In this document: positions 9,071 to 17,815 of the stretch, one piece after another | Layout of the letters: every line of letters starts with the position of its first letter | Position numbering within the stretch: position 1 is the first letter of the stretch | Source: Microbacterium sp. SORGH_AS_0862 | Lineage (GTDB): Bacteria > Actinomycetota > Actinomycetes > Actinomycetales > Microbacteriaceae | Assembly (NCBI RefSeq): GCF_030818795.1 | Contig: NZ_JAUTAY010000001.1 | Location: forward strand, 2,294,001-2,358,000 | Reading direction: 5' to 3' | DNA length: 64,000 nucleotides | Notes under the pieces: generated by a model | What the model was told of the DNA's origin: nothing | Database searches by the model: none | The model's input: the letters and a program-made list of their open reading frames with translations, nothing else | Program-made: the position numbers and the translations under genes

Positions 9071-10387
9071 TCAGTGGAACTGGGCGGTCTCGGTGGAGCC
9101 GGCCAGTGCCAGAGTCGCGCTGTCGGGGTTGAGCGCGGTCGAGACGTGGTCGAAGTAGCCGGTGCCCGCCTCGCGCTGGTGGCGGGTGGCGGTGTAGCCG
9201 CGCTCCTCAGCGGCGAACTCGGCCTCCTGCAGCTCGACGTAGGCGCTCATGGCGCGCTCCGCGTAGCCGGCGGCGAGGTCGAACATGGCGTAGTTGACGG
9301 CGTGGAATCCGGCCAGGGTGATGAACTGGAACTTGTAGCCGAGGTCTGCGAGGTCCTGTTGGAACGTCGCGATCTGCTCGTCGCTCAGGTGTCGCTTCCA
9401 GTTGAAGCTGGGCGAGCAGTTGTAGGCGAGGAGCTTGCCGGGGTAACGCTCGTGGATGGCGGCGGCGAACGCCCGGGCGAGCTCGATGTCGGGCTCGCCG
9501 GTCTCGACCCAGATGAGGTCGGCGTACGGCGCGAAGGCGAGGCCGCGGCTGATGACCGCGTCGATGCCGGGACGCACCCGGTAGAAGCCCTCGGAGGTGC
9601 GCTCGCCGGTGGTGAACCCCTGGTCGCGCGGGTCGACGTCGCTCGTGAGGAGGTCTGCGGCGAGGGCATCGGTGCGGGCGATGATGACCGTCGGCACGCC
9701 CGCCACATCCGCCGCCAGACGCGCGGCGTTGAGGGTGCGGATGTGCTGCTGCGTGGGAACGAGCACCTTGCCGCCGAGGTGACCGCACTTCTTCTCGCTC
9801 GCGAGCTGGTCCTCCCAGTGGATGCCGGCGGCGCCGGCCTGGATGAGCGACTGCGCGAGCTCGTAGGCGTTGAGCGGGCCGCCGAAACCGGCTTCGGCGT
9901 CGGCGACGATGGGGGCGAGCCAGTCCTGCGTGATCTCGCCCTCGGCGTGCTCGATCTGGTCCTGGCGGATGAGCGCGTTGTTGATGCGGCGCACGACGGC
10001 GGGCACCGAGTTGGCGGGGTAGAGGCTCTGGTCGGGGTAGGTCTGACCGGCGAGGTTGCCGTCGGCGGCGACCTGCCATCCGGACAGGTAGATCGCCTTC
10101 AGGCCCGCGCGCACCTGCTGCACGGCCTGTCCGCCGGTGTAGGCGCCGAGCGCACGGATGTAGTCCTCCGTGTGCAGCAGGTTCCAGAGGTTCTCCGCGC
10201 CGCGGCGGGCGAGCGTGTTCTCCTCGCGCACCGAGCCGCGCAGGCGAACGACGTCCTCGGCCGAGTAGGTGCGCTCGACGCCGTCCCAGCGGGGATCCGT
10301 GTCCCAGATCTCCTGCAGCTCGGCGGCGGTCTGCGTCATGTCACCCGCGCGCAGCGGGCCCTGGGTGAAGGGGGCGGTGCTGGTCAT
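9071..10387 (-). CDS. aceA: Isocitrate lyase
   Basis: A 438-residue cytosolic enzyme that splits isocitrate into succinate and glyoxylate, the first step of the glyoxylate shunt needed for growth on acetate or fatty acids. The catalytic signature KKCGH is at residues 199-203, with EDQLASE just before it and [13 protein letters not shown] near the C-terminus. The ATG at 10385-10387 has the ribosome site CAGGAG. The frame open further upstream is shadow of the divergent regulator. aceA is the first gene of the aceA-aceB operon. Confidence 0.96.
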   Translation of the reverse strand: MTSTAPFTQGPLRAGDMTQTAAELQEIWDTDPRWDGVERTYSAEDVVRLRGSVREENTLARRGAENLWNLLHTEDYIRALGAYTGGQAVQQVRAGLKAIYLSGWQVAADGNLAGQTYPDQSLYPANSVPAVVRRINNALIRQDQIEHAEGEITQDWLAPIVADAEAGFGGPLNAYELAQSLIQAGAAGIHWEDQLASEKKCGHLGGKVLVPTQQHIRTLNAARLAADVAGVPTVIIARTDALAADLLTSDVDPRDQGFTTGERTSEGFYRVRPGIDAVISRGLAFAPYADLIWVETGEPDIELARAFAAAIHERYPGKLLAYNCSPSFNWKRHLSDEQIATFQQDLADLGYKFQFITLAGFHAVNYAMFDLAAGYAERAMSAYVELQEAEFAAEERGYTATRHQREAGTGYFDHVSTALNPDSATLALAGSTETAQFH

Positions 10388-10544
10388 GTCGGTCTCCTGT
10401 GATCTGAGGGACGGTCGTCGTCCCGAGGCGTGTGACCACTGTGAGTGAAGATCTCGGAGCGCAACCGAGGTTTTCCGGGAGAAGATTGCTCGTTCTTCTG
10501 TTCTTGTGACACAATCCCGATCCATGACGATCGAAGAAGATCCG
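10388..10544. promoter_or_regulatory. Divergent promoter region of aceA and its RamB-like regulator
   Basis: On the plus strand, TTGCTC (10486-10491) and CACAAT (10510-10515) with an 18-base spacer form a plausible sigma-70-like promoter for the regulator. Transcription would then start near the ATG at 10524. An inverted repeat AGAAG-N10-CTTCT overlaps the -35. The corynebacterial RamB consensus was not found. Confidence 0.45.
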
Positions 10545-11981
10545 ATGACCGACGACGCCGACGCCCTGACGATCGGGCGCCGCATCCGCCAACTGCGCAC
10601 GGCGCAGGGCATGACGCTCGACGCGCTCGCCGCCGCCGTGGATCGCGCGCCGAGCCAGCTGTCCATGATCGAGAACGGCAAGCGCGAGCCCCGTCTCACG
10701 CTGCTGCGAGCGATCGCGAAAGCGCTCGGGACGACGGTCGACGCGCTGCTGGAGGCCGAGCCGCTCGACGAGCGCGCCGCTATGGAGATCGCGCTGCAGC
10801 GGGCGATGAAGGGACAGACCTTCCAGGCACTCGGCATCGACGCGTTCCGCATCGGCAAGTCGGTGCCGGACGAGGCGCTGCGGGCGATGCTGGCTCTGCA
10901 CGGCGAGATCGATCGACTGCGCGACGAGCGCTCCGCGACGCCCGAGGAGGCCCGGCGCGCGAACGTCGAGTTGCGCGATCTGATGCGCGAGCAGAGCAAC
11001 TACTTCGCCGACCTCGAGACCGAAGCGCGGGCGATCCTGGATGCGGTGGCGCATCCCGGCGGGCCGCTCACGCAGCGTTCGGCGAGCGACATCGCGGCGC
11101 ACCTGGGTTTCACTCTGCACTACGTGCCCGATCTGCCGCAGACCACACGCAGCGTCGCCGACCTCAAGCACGGACGCCTCTACCTCTCCAGCCGGGTCGC
11201 CGCGAAGGGCGACGCGCGCACAGCCGTGCTGCAGGCGCTCTCGAGCCGCATCCTCGGGCACCGGGAACCCACGAGCTACGCCGAGTTCCTGCGCCAGCGG
11301 GTCGAGACCAACTACCTCACGGGCGCCCTGCTCGTCCCCGAATCGCACGTCGTGCCGGTGCTCACCGATGCCAAGGGCGACAGGGCGATTTCGATCGAGG
11401 ATCTGCGCGATCTCTACTCGGTCTCCTACGAGACCGCCGCCCACCGCTTCACGAACCTCGCGACGGTGCACCTCGGCATCCCGGTGCACTTCCTCAAGGT
11501 GCACGAGTCGGGCACCATCACGAAGGCGTACGAGAACGACGACGTGAACTTCCCGGCCGACAGGCTCGGCGCGATCGAAGGGCAGATGTGCTGTCGGCGG
11601 TGGACCAGTCGCGTGGTCTTCGACGTCGACGACCGCTTCAACCCCTACTACCAGTACACCGACACGGGCAACGGCACGTACTGGTGCACCGCCCGCGTCG
11701 AGTACTCGAGCGAGGGGGCGCACTCGGTCAGCGTCGGCGTGCGCTTCGAGGACACGAAGTGGTTCCTGGGACGCGACACCGCCAACCGCGGGGTCTCACG
11801 ACACTCGGTCGAGGTGTGCTGCCGGCGCGCGCCGGCCGAGCTCGAGAGCGCCTGGCGTGAGAACTCCTGGCCGAACGTCCGAACGCCCCGCACCCTGCTC
11901 GCGACCCTGCCCACCGGAGCCTTCCCCGGCGTCGACACCACGGAGGTCTACGAGTTCCTCGAGGCGCACTCGCCGAGTTGA
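10545..11981 (+). CDS. RamB/ScfR-type transcriptional regulator (XRE helix plus C-terminal cysteine-rich domain)
   Basis: A 478-residue regulator. The N-terminal XRE helix-turn-helix (about residues 10-65) reads [20 protein letters not shown], then [13 protein letters not shown] long middle domain and a C-terminal part with clustered cysteines (QMCCRRW, YWCTA, VEVCCRR) match the short-chain fatty acyl regulator family that includes RamB, which controls aceA/aceB in Corynebacterium. Divergence from aceA-aceB supports the same role. Starts at 10506 (GTG), 10524 (ATG) and 10545 (ATG) are possible. The last is chosen for GAAGAAG at 10533-10539. A leaderless start at 10524 is a real alternative. 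Confidence 0.85.
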   Translation: MTDDADALTIGRRIRQLRTAQGMTLDALAAAVDRAPSQLSMIENGKREPRLTLLRAIAKALGTTVDALLEAEPLDERAAMEIALQRAMKGQTFQALGIDAFRIGKSVPDEALRAMLALHGEIDRLRDERSATPEEARRANVELRDLMREQSNYFADLETEARAILDAVAHPGGPLTQRSASDIAAHLGFTLHYVPDLPQTTRSVADLKHGRLYLSSRVAAKGDARTAVLQALSSRILGHREPTSYAEFLRQRVETNYLTGALLVPESHVVPVLTDAKGDRAISIEDLRDLYSVSYETAAHRFTNLATVHLGIPVHFLKVHESGTITKAYENDDVNFPADRLGAIEGQMCCRRWTSRVVFDVDDRFNPYYQYTDTGNGTYWCTARVEYSSEGAHSVSVGVRFEDTKWFLGRDTANRGVSRHSVEVCCRRAPAELESAWRENSWPNVRTPRTLLATLPTGAFPGVDTTEVYEFLEAHSPS

Positions 11982-11994
11982 GTGCGTCGGGCGC

Positions 11995-12687
11995 TCACTC
12001 GACGGCGTTCCAGCGCAGCCGGGGCGGCTCGGCGTCGATCGCGGCGAGCGTCTGGTCGGGGGAGGAGACCGGGAACGTCGTCACGAGGCGCTCGCCCTCA
12101 CCGCGATCGATCGCGTAGGCGAGGGCGAAGGGGCCGGATGCGGCGCGCCGCCCGATGGCGATCCGCGCGCGCACCGGTCCGATCCGCTCCTCGCGCACCG
12201 TGTGCTCGGCCAGCAGGGTGCGGGCGGCGTCCGTGATGCGCGCGAGCGGCGTGACGGAGACGGCGTGGCCGCGCAGGGCCTCGGCGTGGAAGAGCGTGCG
12301 CTCGCCGTAGGCGGTGGCCAGTTCCGCATCCAGCCACCGCTCGCGCTTGAGCCCGTACGGCGTGTCGGCGAGGGAGAAGAGATAGCCGTAGACGTGCACG
12401 AGCCCCGCGTTGCCGACGGGCCAGGTGGCAGTCAGACCCGCCGTGGTGTGGAGGTGGTGGAACAGAGCCTCGGGGACGACCGGCTCCCCGGTGTTCTCGT
12501 CCACGGCGGTGGAGAGCTCCCACGCGTCGAACATGCCGTCCGCCGCGTCCTGCCGAATGGATGCGGCGATGCCGGGCAGGAGTGCGAGCGCCGCGACGGG
12601 ATCCTCCGTCGCGCGGCGGGCCGCCGTATCCACGCGGTCGGTCGATGATTTAACCGGCTGTTCATCGGGCGTGGTCATTGCGTCCAC
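11995..12687 (-). CDS. Conserved-looking protein of unknown function, divergent from the phosphonate-transport cluster
   Basis: A 230-residue soluble protein without signal peptide or membrane segment. I do not recognise the family. It contains paired histidines (FHHLHTT) and a tyrosine/leucine-rich centre (VHVYGYLFSLADTPYGLKRE). Starts at GTG 12687 and ATG 12678 both lie just after AAGGAGG. It converges with the RamB-like gene and is divergent from the HAD hydrolase, sharing a 44-base control region that has a perfect 7-bp inverted repeat. Co-regulation with the phosphonate genes is therefore plausible. Confidence 0.6.
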   Translation of the reverse strand: MDAMTTPDEQPVKSSTDRVDTAARRATEDPVAALALLPGIAASIRQDAADGMFDAWELSTAVDENTGEPVVPEALFHHLHTTAGLTATWPVGNAGLVHVYGYLFSLADTPYGLKRERWLDAELATAYGERTLFHAEALRGHAVSVTPLARITDAARTLLAEHTVREERIGPVRARIAIGRRAASGPFALAYAIDRGEGERLVTTFPVSSPDQTLAAIDAEPPRLRWNAVE

Positions 12688-12701
12688 AATCCTCCTTCAC
12701 C

Positions 12702-12718
12702 ATGGACGAAGCGTCCAT
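12702..12718. promoter_or_regulatory. Inverted repeat (candidate operator) in the divergent HAD/unknown gene region
   Basis: ATGGACG-AAG-CGTCCAT is a perfect 7-bp inverted repeat. A further half-site GCGTCCA occurs about 20 bases upstream at the start of the divergent gene. This is a candidate site for the RpiR-type regulator encoded at the end of the operon. That assignment is inference. Confidence 0.45.
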
Positions 12719-12731
12719 CTGAAGGAGCCCC

Positions 12732-13388
12732 GTGCCACGTCCTGTTCTCATCTTCGACTTCGACGGTACCGTCGCCCTCGGCGACGGGCCGGTGCTGGCC
12801 TATGCCGCATCCGTGGCCGTCGCCGGCCGTCTGCCGGAGAGTTTCGTCACCGAGGTGCGGCGGGGGCTCGAGGACCCGAACGCGGAGGGTGCCGTCGACG
12901 GCTACGACCTCGTCCGCATCCTCGCCCTGCGCGCCGGCGCCGACGAGACGCACCTCGCGTTCGGCTACCGGGCGAGCCGAGGGATGCTGGCCACGTCCGC
13001 CGCGCCGATCGGCACCCCCGCGGGTCTGGCGCGACTGCTCGACGAGGTCGACGCGGAGCGGATCCTCCTCACGAACGCGCCCGATGTGCGCCTCACCGAA
13101 GCGCTCGAGGCGCTGGGGCTCGCGGGACGTTTCGACCGGATCGTCACGGATGCGGCGAAGCCCGCCGGCCTGGAGATGCTCCTCGACGAGCTCGATCCCG
13201 CCCGGCCCGTCCTGAGCATCGGCGACATCTGGCGCAACGACCTCGCCCCCGTCCACGCCCGCGGCCACGCCACGGCGCTCGTGGGCGCATCCGCAGCTCC
13301 CGAGGCCCGGCCCACCTACCGCGCCGCGCGCCTGGACGACCTCCTCGACGACATCTCCCGCTGGGCGCTCGCCGCCCGCGTCGCCTGA
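12732..13388 (+). CDS. HAD-superfamily hydrolase
   Basis: A 218-residue cytosolic phosphatase-like protein. Motif I is DFDGTVALG (nucleophile Asp in FDFDGT), motif [10 protein letters not shown], the motif III lysine is likely in TDAAKP, and motif IV is SIGDIWRND. The length and cap position fit a small HAD phosphatase. The start is GTG after GAAGGAG. It is the first gene of the phn operon, 41 bases before phnD, which suggests it acts on an imported phosphonate or phosphoester. The substrate cannot be determined. Confidence 0.8.
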   Translation: MPRPVLIFDFDGTVALGDGPVLAYAASVAVAGRLPESFVTEVRRGLEDPNAEGAVDGYDLVRILALRAGADETHLAFGYRASRGMLATSAAPIGTPAGLARLLDEVDAERILLTNAPDVRLTEALEALGLAGRFDRIVTDAAKPAGLEMLLDELDPARPVLSIGDIWRNDLAPVHARGHATALVGASAAPEARPTYRAARLDDLLDDISRWALAARVA

Positions 13389-13429
13389 CCTCACCGACCC
13401 GCACACCACCCCGATCCGAAGGACACCAC

Positions 13430-14407
13430 ATGAACATCACCCGCCTGCGCCTCGGCGCCGCAGCCGCCGTCGTGGCGGCCGCATCCCTGCTCCTGGCCGG
13501 TTGTGCCGGCTCGGCCGATCCGGGAACGAGCGGCGCCGCGGCGGACCCCGACTCCCTCGTGCTGGCGCTGGTCCCCTCGCAGGACCAGAACGGCCTCGTC
13601 GACACCGCGAAGCCCCTGACCGACATGCTCACCGAGAAGCTCGGCATCCCGGTCACGGGCGTCGTCGCGAAGGACTACCAGGCGGCGGTCGAGGCCATGG
13701 GTGCGGGCCAGGCCCAGATCGGCTTCCTGCCCTCTCTCCAGCTCTGGCAGGCCAGCGACAAGTACGGCGCCAAGGTCGTGCTCCAGACCGAGCGCAACGG
13801 CAACATCACCTACCCGGCGCAGTTCATGACGAACAACCCGGACAAGTACTGCGAGGACACTCCCGTCGAACGCGACGGGATGCTCTTCTGCAACGGCGCC
13901 GACGCGATGAAGGGCCCGGCGGGCCTGGACTCCATCACCAAGGTCAAGGGTGCCAAGGTCGCGATGCTCGGACCCGGCTCTCCCGCCGGCTACATCTATC
14001 CCGTGCTGGCGCTGCAGGAAGCCGGCATCAACACCGACAGCGACATCGAGAAGCTGCCGGTCACCGCGAACGACGCCTCGGTGCTCGCGGTCTACAACGG
14101 CGACGCCGAGGTCGGCTTCAGCTTCTGGGACGCGCGCACGATCGTGAAGAAGGACGTCCCGGATGTGGGTCAGAAGGTCGTCGTCTTCGCGATGACGGAC
14201 GAGATCCCCAACGACGGCGTCGCGCTCACCTCCGACCTGTCGCCGGAGCTGCAGCAGAAGATCACCGACGCGCTCGAGGAGTACTCCAGCTCCGACGAGG
14301 GCTCGAAGGTGCTGCAGAGCATCTACTCGATCACCAAGCTCGCGCCCGCCGACCCCTCGTCGCTCGACGTGGTCGCCCGTGCGGCGCAGCAGTTGGGTCT
14401 GCAGTGA
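13430..14407 (+). CDS. phnD: Phosphonate/phosphite-type ABC transporter substrate-binding lipoprotein
   Basis: A 325-residue PhnD-family binding protein. The signal ends in lipobox LAGC (Cys25 lipidated), so it is membrane-anchored outside. The mature protein shows the family pattern: [11 protein letters not shown], then [31 protein letters not shown], and [12 protein letters not shown]. It should deliver phosphonate, phosphite or a related oxyanion to PhnC/PhnE. Its stop overlaps the GTG of phnC. No C-P lyase or phosphonatase gene is in the window. Confidence 0.88.
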   Translation: MNITRLRLGAAAAVVAAASLLLAGCAGSADPGTSGAAADPDSLVLALVPSQDQNGLVDTAKPLTDMLTEKLGIPVTGVVAKDYQAAVEAMGAGQAQIGFLPSLQLWQASDKYGAKVVLQTERNGNITYPAQFMTNNPDKYCEDTPVERDGMLFCNGADAMKGPAGLDSITKVKGAKVAMLGPGSPAGYIYPVLALQEAGINTDSDIEKLPVTANDASVLAVYNGDAEVGFSFWDARTIVKKDVPDVGQKVVVFAMTDEIPNDGVALTSDLSPELQQKITDALEEYSSSDEGSKVLQSIYSITKLAPADPSSLDVVARAAQQLGLQ

Positions 14408-15219
14408 CGACGACCGTCGGTCGAGAGGCTGGGGCTGCGGCCCCGGCCTCCTGGCCCATCCGCCTGCGCGACGTTCGGGTGCGCTACCCGAACGGCACGA
14501 TGGGCCTGCGGGGTGTGAGCCTCGATATCGCCGCCGGCGAGATGGTCGCGGTCGTGGGACTCTCCGGCTCCGGCAAGTCCACCCTCATCCGCACGATCAA
14601 CGGGCTCGTGCCCCTCTCCGCGGGTTCGCTGACGGTCGGCGACACCGAGCTCGCGGGCGCGAGGCCCCGCACGCTCCGGCGTCTGCGCGGCGGCATCGGC
14701 ATGGTGTTCCAGGGGTTCAACCTCGCCGGGCGCACCAGCGTCCTGAACAACGTGCTGGTCGGGCGACTCACGCACACCCCCACCTGGCGCACGCTCCTCG
14801 GCGCCTACACGCCGGCCGACAAGCAGCTCGCCTACGAGGCGCTGGAGCGCGTCGGCATCCTCGCGAAGGTCTACGAGCGCGCCTCGGCGCTCTCGGGCGG
14901 CCAGCAGCAGCGCGTCGCGATCGCCCGCGCCCTCGCGCAGCAGCCGCGGATCGTGCTCGCCGACGAGCCCGTCGCGAGCCTCGACCCGCCCACGGCGCAC
15001 GGGGTGATGGGAGACCTCCGCCGCATCAACCGTGAGCTCGGCATCACGGTGCTCGTGAACCTCCACCTCCTCGATCTCGCCCGTCAGTACGGCACCCGGC
15101 TGATCGGGATGCGGGCGGGTGAACTCGTCTACGACGGCGCAGCCGCCGACGCCACGGACGCCGACTTCGCCCAGATCTACGGTCGGTCGGTCACGGCCGA
15201 GGATCGGCTGGGCTCGTGA
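14404..15219 (+). CDS. phnC: Phosphonate-type ABC transporter ATP-binding protein
   Basis: A 271-residue ATPase that powers the PhnD/PhnE importer. Walker A is GLSGSGKST, the signature LSGGQQQR, Walker [14 protein letters not shown], and the switch His lies in NLHLLD. The start GTG overlaps the phnD stop and its stop overlaps the phnE start, so the operon is translationally coupled. PhnC is the closest named type, judged from context and [14 protein letters not shown] after Walker A. Confidence 0.9.
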   Translation: MTTTVGREAGAAAPASWPIRLRDVRVRYPNGTMGLRGVSLDIAAGEMVAVVGLSGSGKSTLIRTINGLVPLSAGSLTVGDTELAGARPRTLRRLRGGIGMVFQGFNLAGRTSVLNNVLVGRLTHTPTWRTLLGAYTPADKQLAYEALERVGILAKVYERASALSGGQQQRVAIARALAQQPRIVLADEPVASLDPPTAHGVMGDLRRINRELGITVLVNLHLLDLARQYGTRLIGMRAGELVYDGAAADATDADFAQIYGRSVTAEDRLGS

Positions 15220-16017
15220 GCGCGTCGTCGCTCGAGCTGCCGCCCAGACCCGGTGGCCGGTGGCGCGGCTGGGCGATCGCCGCCGTCGTCGCCGCGGTCA
15301 CGGTGTTCATGTGCCTGCCCGTGGTCGGGATCGACTTCGACCTCAGCGGCATCGCACGCAACTGGCAGCACGGCGCGAGCAAGGTCCTGGGGCTGCTCCA
15401 GCCCGACTGGTCGTTCTTCCCGCGCACCGTCGGACCGCTCCTGGAGACGCTGCAGATGGCGGTCATCGGCACCGCCGTCGGCGCCGTCGTCTCGCTCCCG
15501 CTCAGCTTCCTCGCCGCCCGCCCGACCCAACCCGCAGCCGTGGCTCCGGGGTGCCGTGCGCACCGTGCTGAACGTCGTGCGCGCCGTTCCCGACCTGCTG
15601 TCGGCCGCGGTGCTCGTGGCGATGGTCGGCGTCGGTGCGCTTCCCGGCATCCTCGCGCTCGTGCTCTTCAACGTCGGGATCATCGTCAAGCTCGTCTCGG
15701 AGTCGATCGACGCGATGGATGCGGGCCCGATCGAGGCGGGCCGTGCGGCCGGCGGTACCCAGCTGCAGATCAACCGCACCCTCGCGCTGCCGGACACCTG
15801 GCCGGCGTTCGTCGCCCAGACTCTCTACGTGTTCGAGCTCAACGTGCGCGCCTCGTCGGTGCTGGGACTCGTCGGTGCCGGAGGGCTCGGCCTGCTCATC
15901 GACGCGGTGCGCACCTATTACCGCTACGACCAGCTCTCGCTCATCATCCTGGAGATCCTCGTGCTCGTCGTCCTCCTCGACGCCCTGAGCGCCGCCGTCC
16001 GCCGGAGGCTCGTATGA
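15216..16017 (+). pseudogene. phnE: Phosphonate-type ABC permease, first copy, interrupted by a +1 frameshift
   Basis: Reads as a normal PhnE only if one base is skipped near 15528. The first part, from GTG 15216, ends in LPLSFLAARPT. The rest, in the next frame, continues NPQPWLRGAVRTVLN, then the permease loop EAGRAAGGTQ and VLGLVGAGGLGLLIDAV. Joined length is about 266 residues, normal for the family, with about six membrane segments. No other damage is seen, so an assembly or sequencing slip is as likely as a real mutation. If real, the protein is truncated after ~104 residues and the second permease would stand alone. Confidence 0.8.
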
Positions 16018-16847
16018 GCGCGGTCGACACCTCGCCGGCGCGCACCGCGCCCGCGTTCGCGCTGCCTGAGCGACCGCGTCGACCTCTCGCGCTCGTGGTC
16101 GGCGCCGCCGTGACGATGATCGTCGTCGCCGCCTTCTGGTCGGTCGACATCACGTGGTCGCGGCTGGGGGAGCTTCCCGCCGCGATCGTGCGCTACATCT
16201 GGCTCATGTTCTCGGCCCCGGACTGGTCGAAACTGCCCGAGGCGCTCTGGCAGACCTGGCGCAGCGTCGAGATGGCCTGGGTGGGCACCGTGCTCGGCGT
16301 GATCGTCGCGACGCCGCTGAGCCTGATGGCCTCCCGCGGTTTCGGGCCGGCGTGGCTGCGCTCCGCGCTTCGCCTCGTCTTCTCCGTCATCCGTGCGGTC
16401 CCGGAGATCATCTTCGCCATCATCATCCTGTCCATGACGGGGCTCACGCCGCTCACCGGTGCTCTCGCTCTCGCGGTCAACGGCGTCGGCACGCTCGGCA
16501 AGTGGGGATACGAGGCGGTCGAGGCGGTGCCGCAAGGGCCGATCGAGGCGGCGCGTGCCGCCGGCGGGAGCACCCTGCAGGTGCTGCGGTGGGGTGCGTG
16601 GCCGCAGGCGACCCCGGCGTTCCTGTCGTTCTGGCTCTACCGGTTCGAGATCAACGTCCGCTCGTCCGCCGTGCTGGGCCTGATCGGCGTGGGCGGAATC
16701 GGCGACATGCTGACCACCTACACCCAGTACCGTGAGTGGTCGACGGTGGGGATGCTGCTGATCGTGGTCATCGCGGTGACGATGACGATCGACGCCATCA
16801 GCGGTGCGGTCCGCCGCAGGATCATGGAGGGTGCGCGTGTCCGCTGA
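16014..16847 (+). CDS. phnE: Phosphonate-type ABC permease, second copy
   Basis: A 277-residue inner-membrane permease with about six hydrophobic segments. The cytoplasmic loop EAARAAGGSTLQVLRWGAWP matches the EAA motif that contacts the ATPase, and VLGLIGVGGIGDML is typical of PhnE near the C-terminus. Its ATG overlaps the stop of the first permease (ATGA). Paired PhnE subunits in one operon usually form a heterodimer. Confidence 0.88.
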   Translation: MSAVDTSPARTAPAFALPERPRRPLALVVGAAVTMIVVAAFWSVDITWSRLGELPAAIVRYIWLMFSAPDWSKLPEALWQTWRSVEMAWVGTVLGVIVATPLSLMASRGFGPAWLRSALRLVFSVIRAVPEIIFAIIILSMTGLTPLTGALALAVNGVGTLGKWGYEAVEAVPQGPIEAARAAGGSTLQVLRWGAWPQATPAFLSFWLYRFEINVRSSAVLGLIGVGGIGDMLTTYTQYREWSTVGMLLIVVIAVTMTIDAISGAVRRRIMEGARVR

Positions 16848-17694
16848 CGCTGCCACGACCGTGCGCATCGCCGCGCTGCGCAACGTCCTGCAACCGACCG
16901 AGAGAAGAGTCGCCGACCTCATCGTGTCGGAACCGGAGGTCGTCGTGGAGCTGACCGCACAGCAGCTCGCCGACCGGGCGGGCGTCGCGCGCTCCTCCGT
17001 CGTGCGGGCGTGTCAGCGCCTCGGCTACCGCGGATACCCCCAGCTGCGGGTCGCGCTCGCCGCGGAGCTCGGTGCGCAGCCGGACGCGGCGACCGATCAC
17101 GGCGTGGGCGTCCTTGGCCGCATGCGCACCGCGATGGACCGGGCGGCGCAGGCGCTCGTCGGATCGGCCGGACTCCTGACCGAGGATGCGGTCGCCGCCG
17201 CGGTGTCGCGCGTCGCCCGCGCGCGTCGGGTGCTGGTCGTCGCCAACGGTCTGTCGTCGCCGCTCGCGAGCGATCTCGCGATGCGGCTGACCGCGGTCGG
17301 ACGTCCCGCGGAGATCGTCGCGGACCCGATCGCGCAGCAGATCTCCGCACGCCAGCTCACGAGCGACGACGTCTGTCTCGTGATCAGCGGCTCGGGGGCG
17401 AACGAGGCGAGTGTGCGGGCCGCGCGCGCGGCCGACGCCGCCGGCGCCGGCGTTCTTCTCATCACCTCGTTCGTCGCCTCGACACTGGCCGAGATCGCCG
17501 ACCTCTCCCTCGTCCTGGCGCCCGCGGGTGCGACATTCCGCGACGAGCTGGAGCACACCTCTCGCGCCGTGCACGCCGTCTTCGGCGAGGTGCTCGTGGA
17601 TGCCGTCGCGGCCGAGCTGGGGGAGCGGTCGCCCCGCATCCGCGCTCAGGTGCTCGAGATCCTCTCGGAGAACCTGGCGGACCCCGCCGAGTGA
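16837..17694 (+). CDS. MurR/RpiR-family transcriptional regulator (HTH plus SIS domain)
   Basis: A 285-residue regulator. The N-terminal HTH (about residues 5-80) contains PTERRVADLIVSEP, TAQQLADRAGVARSSVVRAC and QRLGYRGYPQLR. The C-terminal SIS domain (about 120-260) includes VLVVANGLSSPLASDLAMRL and CLVISGSGANEAS, a phosphosugar-binding fold. GTG 16837 is chosen because GGAGG lies six bases upstream. It overlaps the second permease by 11 bases, so it is the last gene of the phn operon and probably controls it. A SIS domain suggests a sugar-phosphate-like effector, which is odd beside a phosphonate importer. Confidence 0.85.
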   Translation: MSADAATTVRIAALRNVLQPTERRVADLIVSEPEVVVELTAQQLADRAGVARSSVVRACQRLGYRGYPQLRVALAAELGAQPDAATDHGVGVLGRMRTAMDRAAQALVGSAGLLTEDAVAAAVSRVARARRVLVVANGLSSPLASDLAMRLTAVGRPAEIVADPIAQQISARQLTSDDVCLVISGSGANEASVRAARAADAAGAGVLLITSFVASTLAEIADLSLVLAPAGATFRDELEHTSRAVHAVFGEVLVDAVAAELGERSPRIRAQVLEILSENLADPAE

Positions 17695-17745
17695 ACGGGT
17701 GCTCGTTCGGCGGATGAGGCCGCCCCGCGCTCGGGGTCTTGAACG

Positions 17746-17770
17746 AAAACCGATCACATGTAAGGGTTTT
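17746..17770. promoter_or_regulatory. Candidate TetR operator upstream of the glucanase gene
   Basis: AAAACCG at 17746-17752 and GGGTTTT at 17764-17770 form an imperfect inverted repeat within the 121-base gap before the glucanase gene. The half-site ACGAAAACCGA (17743-17753) is repeated exactly, in inverted orientation, near 50801-50811 in front of a second locus that has a similar TetR protein. Confidence 0.5.
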
Positions 17771-17815
17771 GGGACTCGGTTCCCCCCGGAGCCGCTTTCG
17801 ACGAGGAGAGCGACG

